Assembly: GCA_049363815.1 (NCBI GenBank)
Contig: JBMQEM010000079.1
Location: 1-6,992, forward strand
Source of the DNA: JADKIH01 sp049363815
GTDB lineage: Bacteria; Bacteroidota; Bacteroidia; AKYH767-A; 2013-40CM-41-45
Length of the DNA stretch: 6,992 nt
Direction: 5' to 3'
Part shown: piece by piece, positions 6,648-6,992 of the stretch
Position numbering within the stretch: the stretch's first letter is position 1
Layout of the letters: the number at the start of each line of letters is the position of its first letter
Notes under the pieces: generated by a model
Database searches by the model: none
The model's input: only the letters and a program-made list of their open reading frames with translations
What the model was told of the DNA's origin: nothing
Position numbers and translations under genes: made by a program

Positions 6648-6678
6648 ACAAATCTGTTGCTGACAAAAATGATAAAAT

Positions 6679-6706
6679 AAAAAAGTCAGAAACTATAGCT
6701 TCTGAC
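6679..6706 (-). terminator. Rho-independent terminator of the right-edge gene
   Basis: GTCAGAA at 6685-6691 and TTCTGAC at 6700-6706 are perfect inverted repeats. The next pair inward is A-C on the plus strand but G-U on the minus strand, and a further C-G pair leaves a TATA loop. On the minus strand six T follow immediately (6684-6679). The hairpin starts 29 bases beyond the stop codon of the minus-strand gene at the right edge. On the plus strand the stem is followed by CTTCTTG, a poor T tract, so termination of the barrel gene here would be weaker. Confidence 0.85.
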
Positions 6707-6735
6707 CTTCTTGTACATAAATAATTCTAAGAAAT

Positions 6736-6992
6736 TTAATTTGGCTGCGCCTGCAAAGCATACTTCAGAAAAAATATGGTTTTGCCTTTGAGCTCAGTAT
6801 ATTTCAGTACATCTGCAGATGACTGATTGTACAATGCTGTGGCGTCGTCGTACATTGCACCAAAGAACTCACGGTTTCTTCCGGTAACGGAATATACTGT
6901 CAGTAACATAGACGGCTCTAGAGATTGTAACTCTATCACAGGATAATTGAGTTTGCCAAATTTTTTCGCCGCCTTTGTTATTCCTCCAAATT
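6736..6992 (-). CDS. C-terminal part of an unrecognised protein (cut by the window edge)
   Basis: The frame is open from the right edge to a TAA at 6738-6736 and gives 84 visible residues. A GTG at 6939 lies inside this frame, but the frame continues upstream without a stop (visible start FGGITKAAKKFGKLNYPVIE), so the real start is beyond the window. The segment contains TVYSVTGRNREFFGAMYDDA and a Lys-rich hydrophobic stretch KGKTIFFLKYALQ near the end. There is no T9SS tail. The well-placed terminator downstream supports it as a real gene. I do not recognise the family and assign no function. Confidence 0.65.
   Translation of the reverse strand, partial: FGGITKAAKKFGKLNYPVIELQSLEPSMLLTVYSVTGRNREFFGAMYDDATALYNQSSADVLKYTELKGKTIFFLKYALQAQPN

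Overview
The window reads as chromosomal DNA of a member of the Bacteroidota, probably an environmental lineage near Chitinophagales/Sphingobacteriales; the rank below phylum is a guess. The evidence is a C-terminal type IX secretion (T9SS) sorting domain, a PF13568-type outer-membrane barrel, a large Asp-box (BNR) exoprotein of a kind common in this phylum, promoter-like TTG / TAnnTTTG pairs, start codons mostly without Shine-Dalgarno sequences, and AT-rich DNA with TAA stops.

Layout: (1) 1-180, a short non-coding stretch with one copy of a small dispersed motif ('box 1') and a strand-specific terminator. (2) 181-3492, minus strand, a 1103-residue secreted Asp-box propeller protein with its own promoter and terminator. 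(3) 3493-4033, 541 bases without a convincing gene but rich in repeats: a second box 1, a palindromic repeat (copy 1), and one copy of a 24-base 'box 2'. (4) 4034-5515, minus strand, a 493-residue T9SS cargo protein with about six short propeller-like repeats. (5) 5516-5924, its upstream region, with an inverted box 2, a third box 1 overlapping a good promoter, and a better-preserved palindromic repeat (copy 2). (6) 5925-6647, plus strand, a 240-residue outer-membrane beta-barrel whose start looks wrong or frameshifted. (7) 6685-6706, a terminator serving the last gene. (8) 6736 to the right edge, minus strand, the C-terminal end of an unrecognised protein.

The genes share an envelope or secretion theme: a periplasmic or exported propeller, a T9SS-exported propeller and an outer-membrane barrel. 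Each looks like a single-gene transcription unit, and nothing ties them into one pathway. No defence system, CRISPR array, transposase, tRNA or rRNA gene is visible.

The least expected content lies between the genes. Three repeat families are confined to intergenic DNA. The T9SS gene is bracketed by inverted copies of box 2 and by direct copies of the palindromic repeat. Whether this marks a mobile cassette, a shared promoter class, or general extragenic repeats cannot be settled from this window alone.
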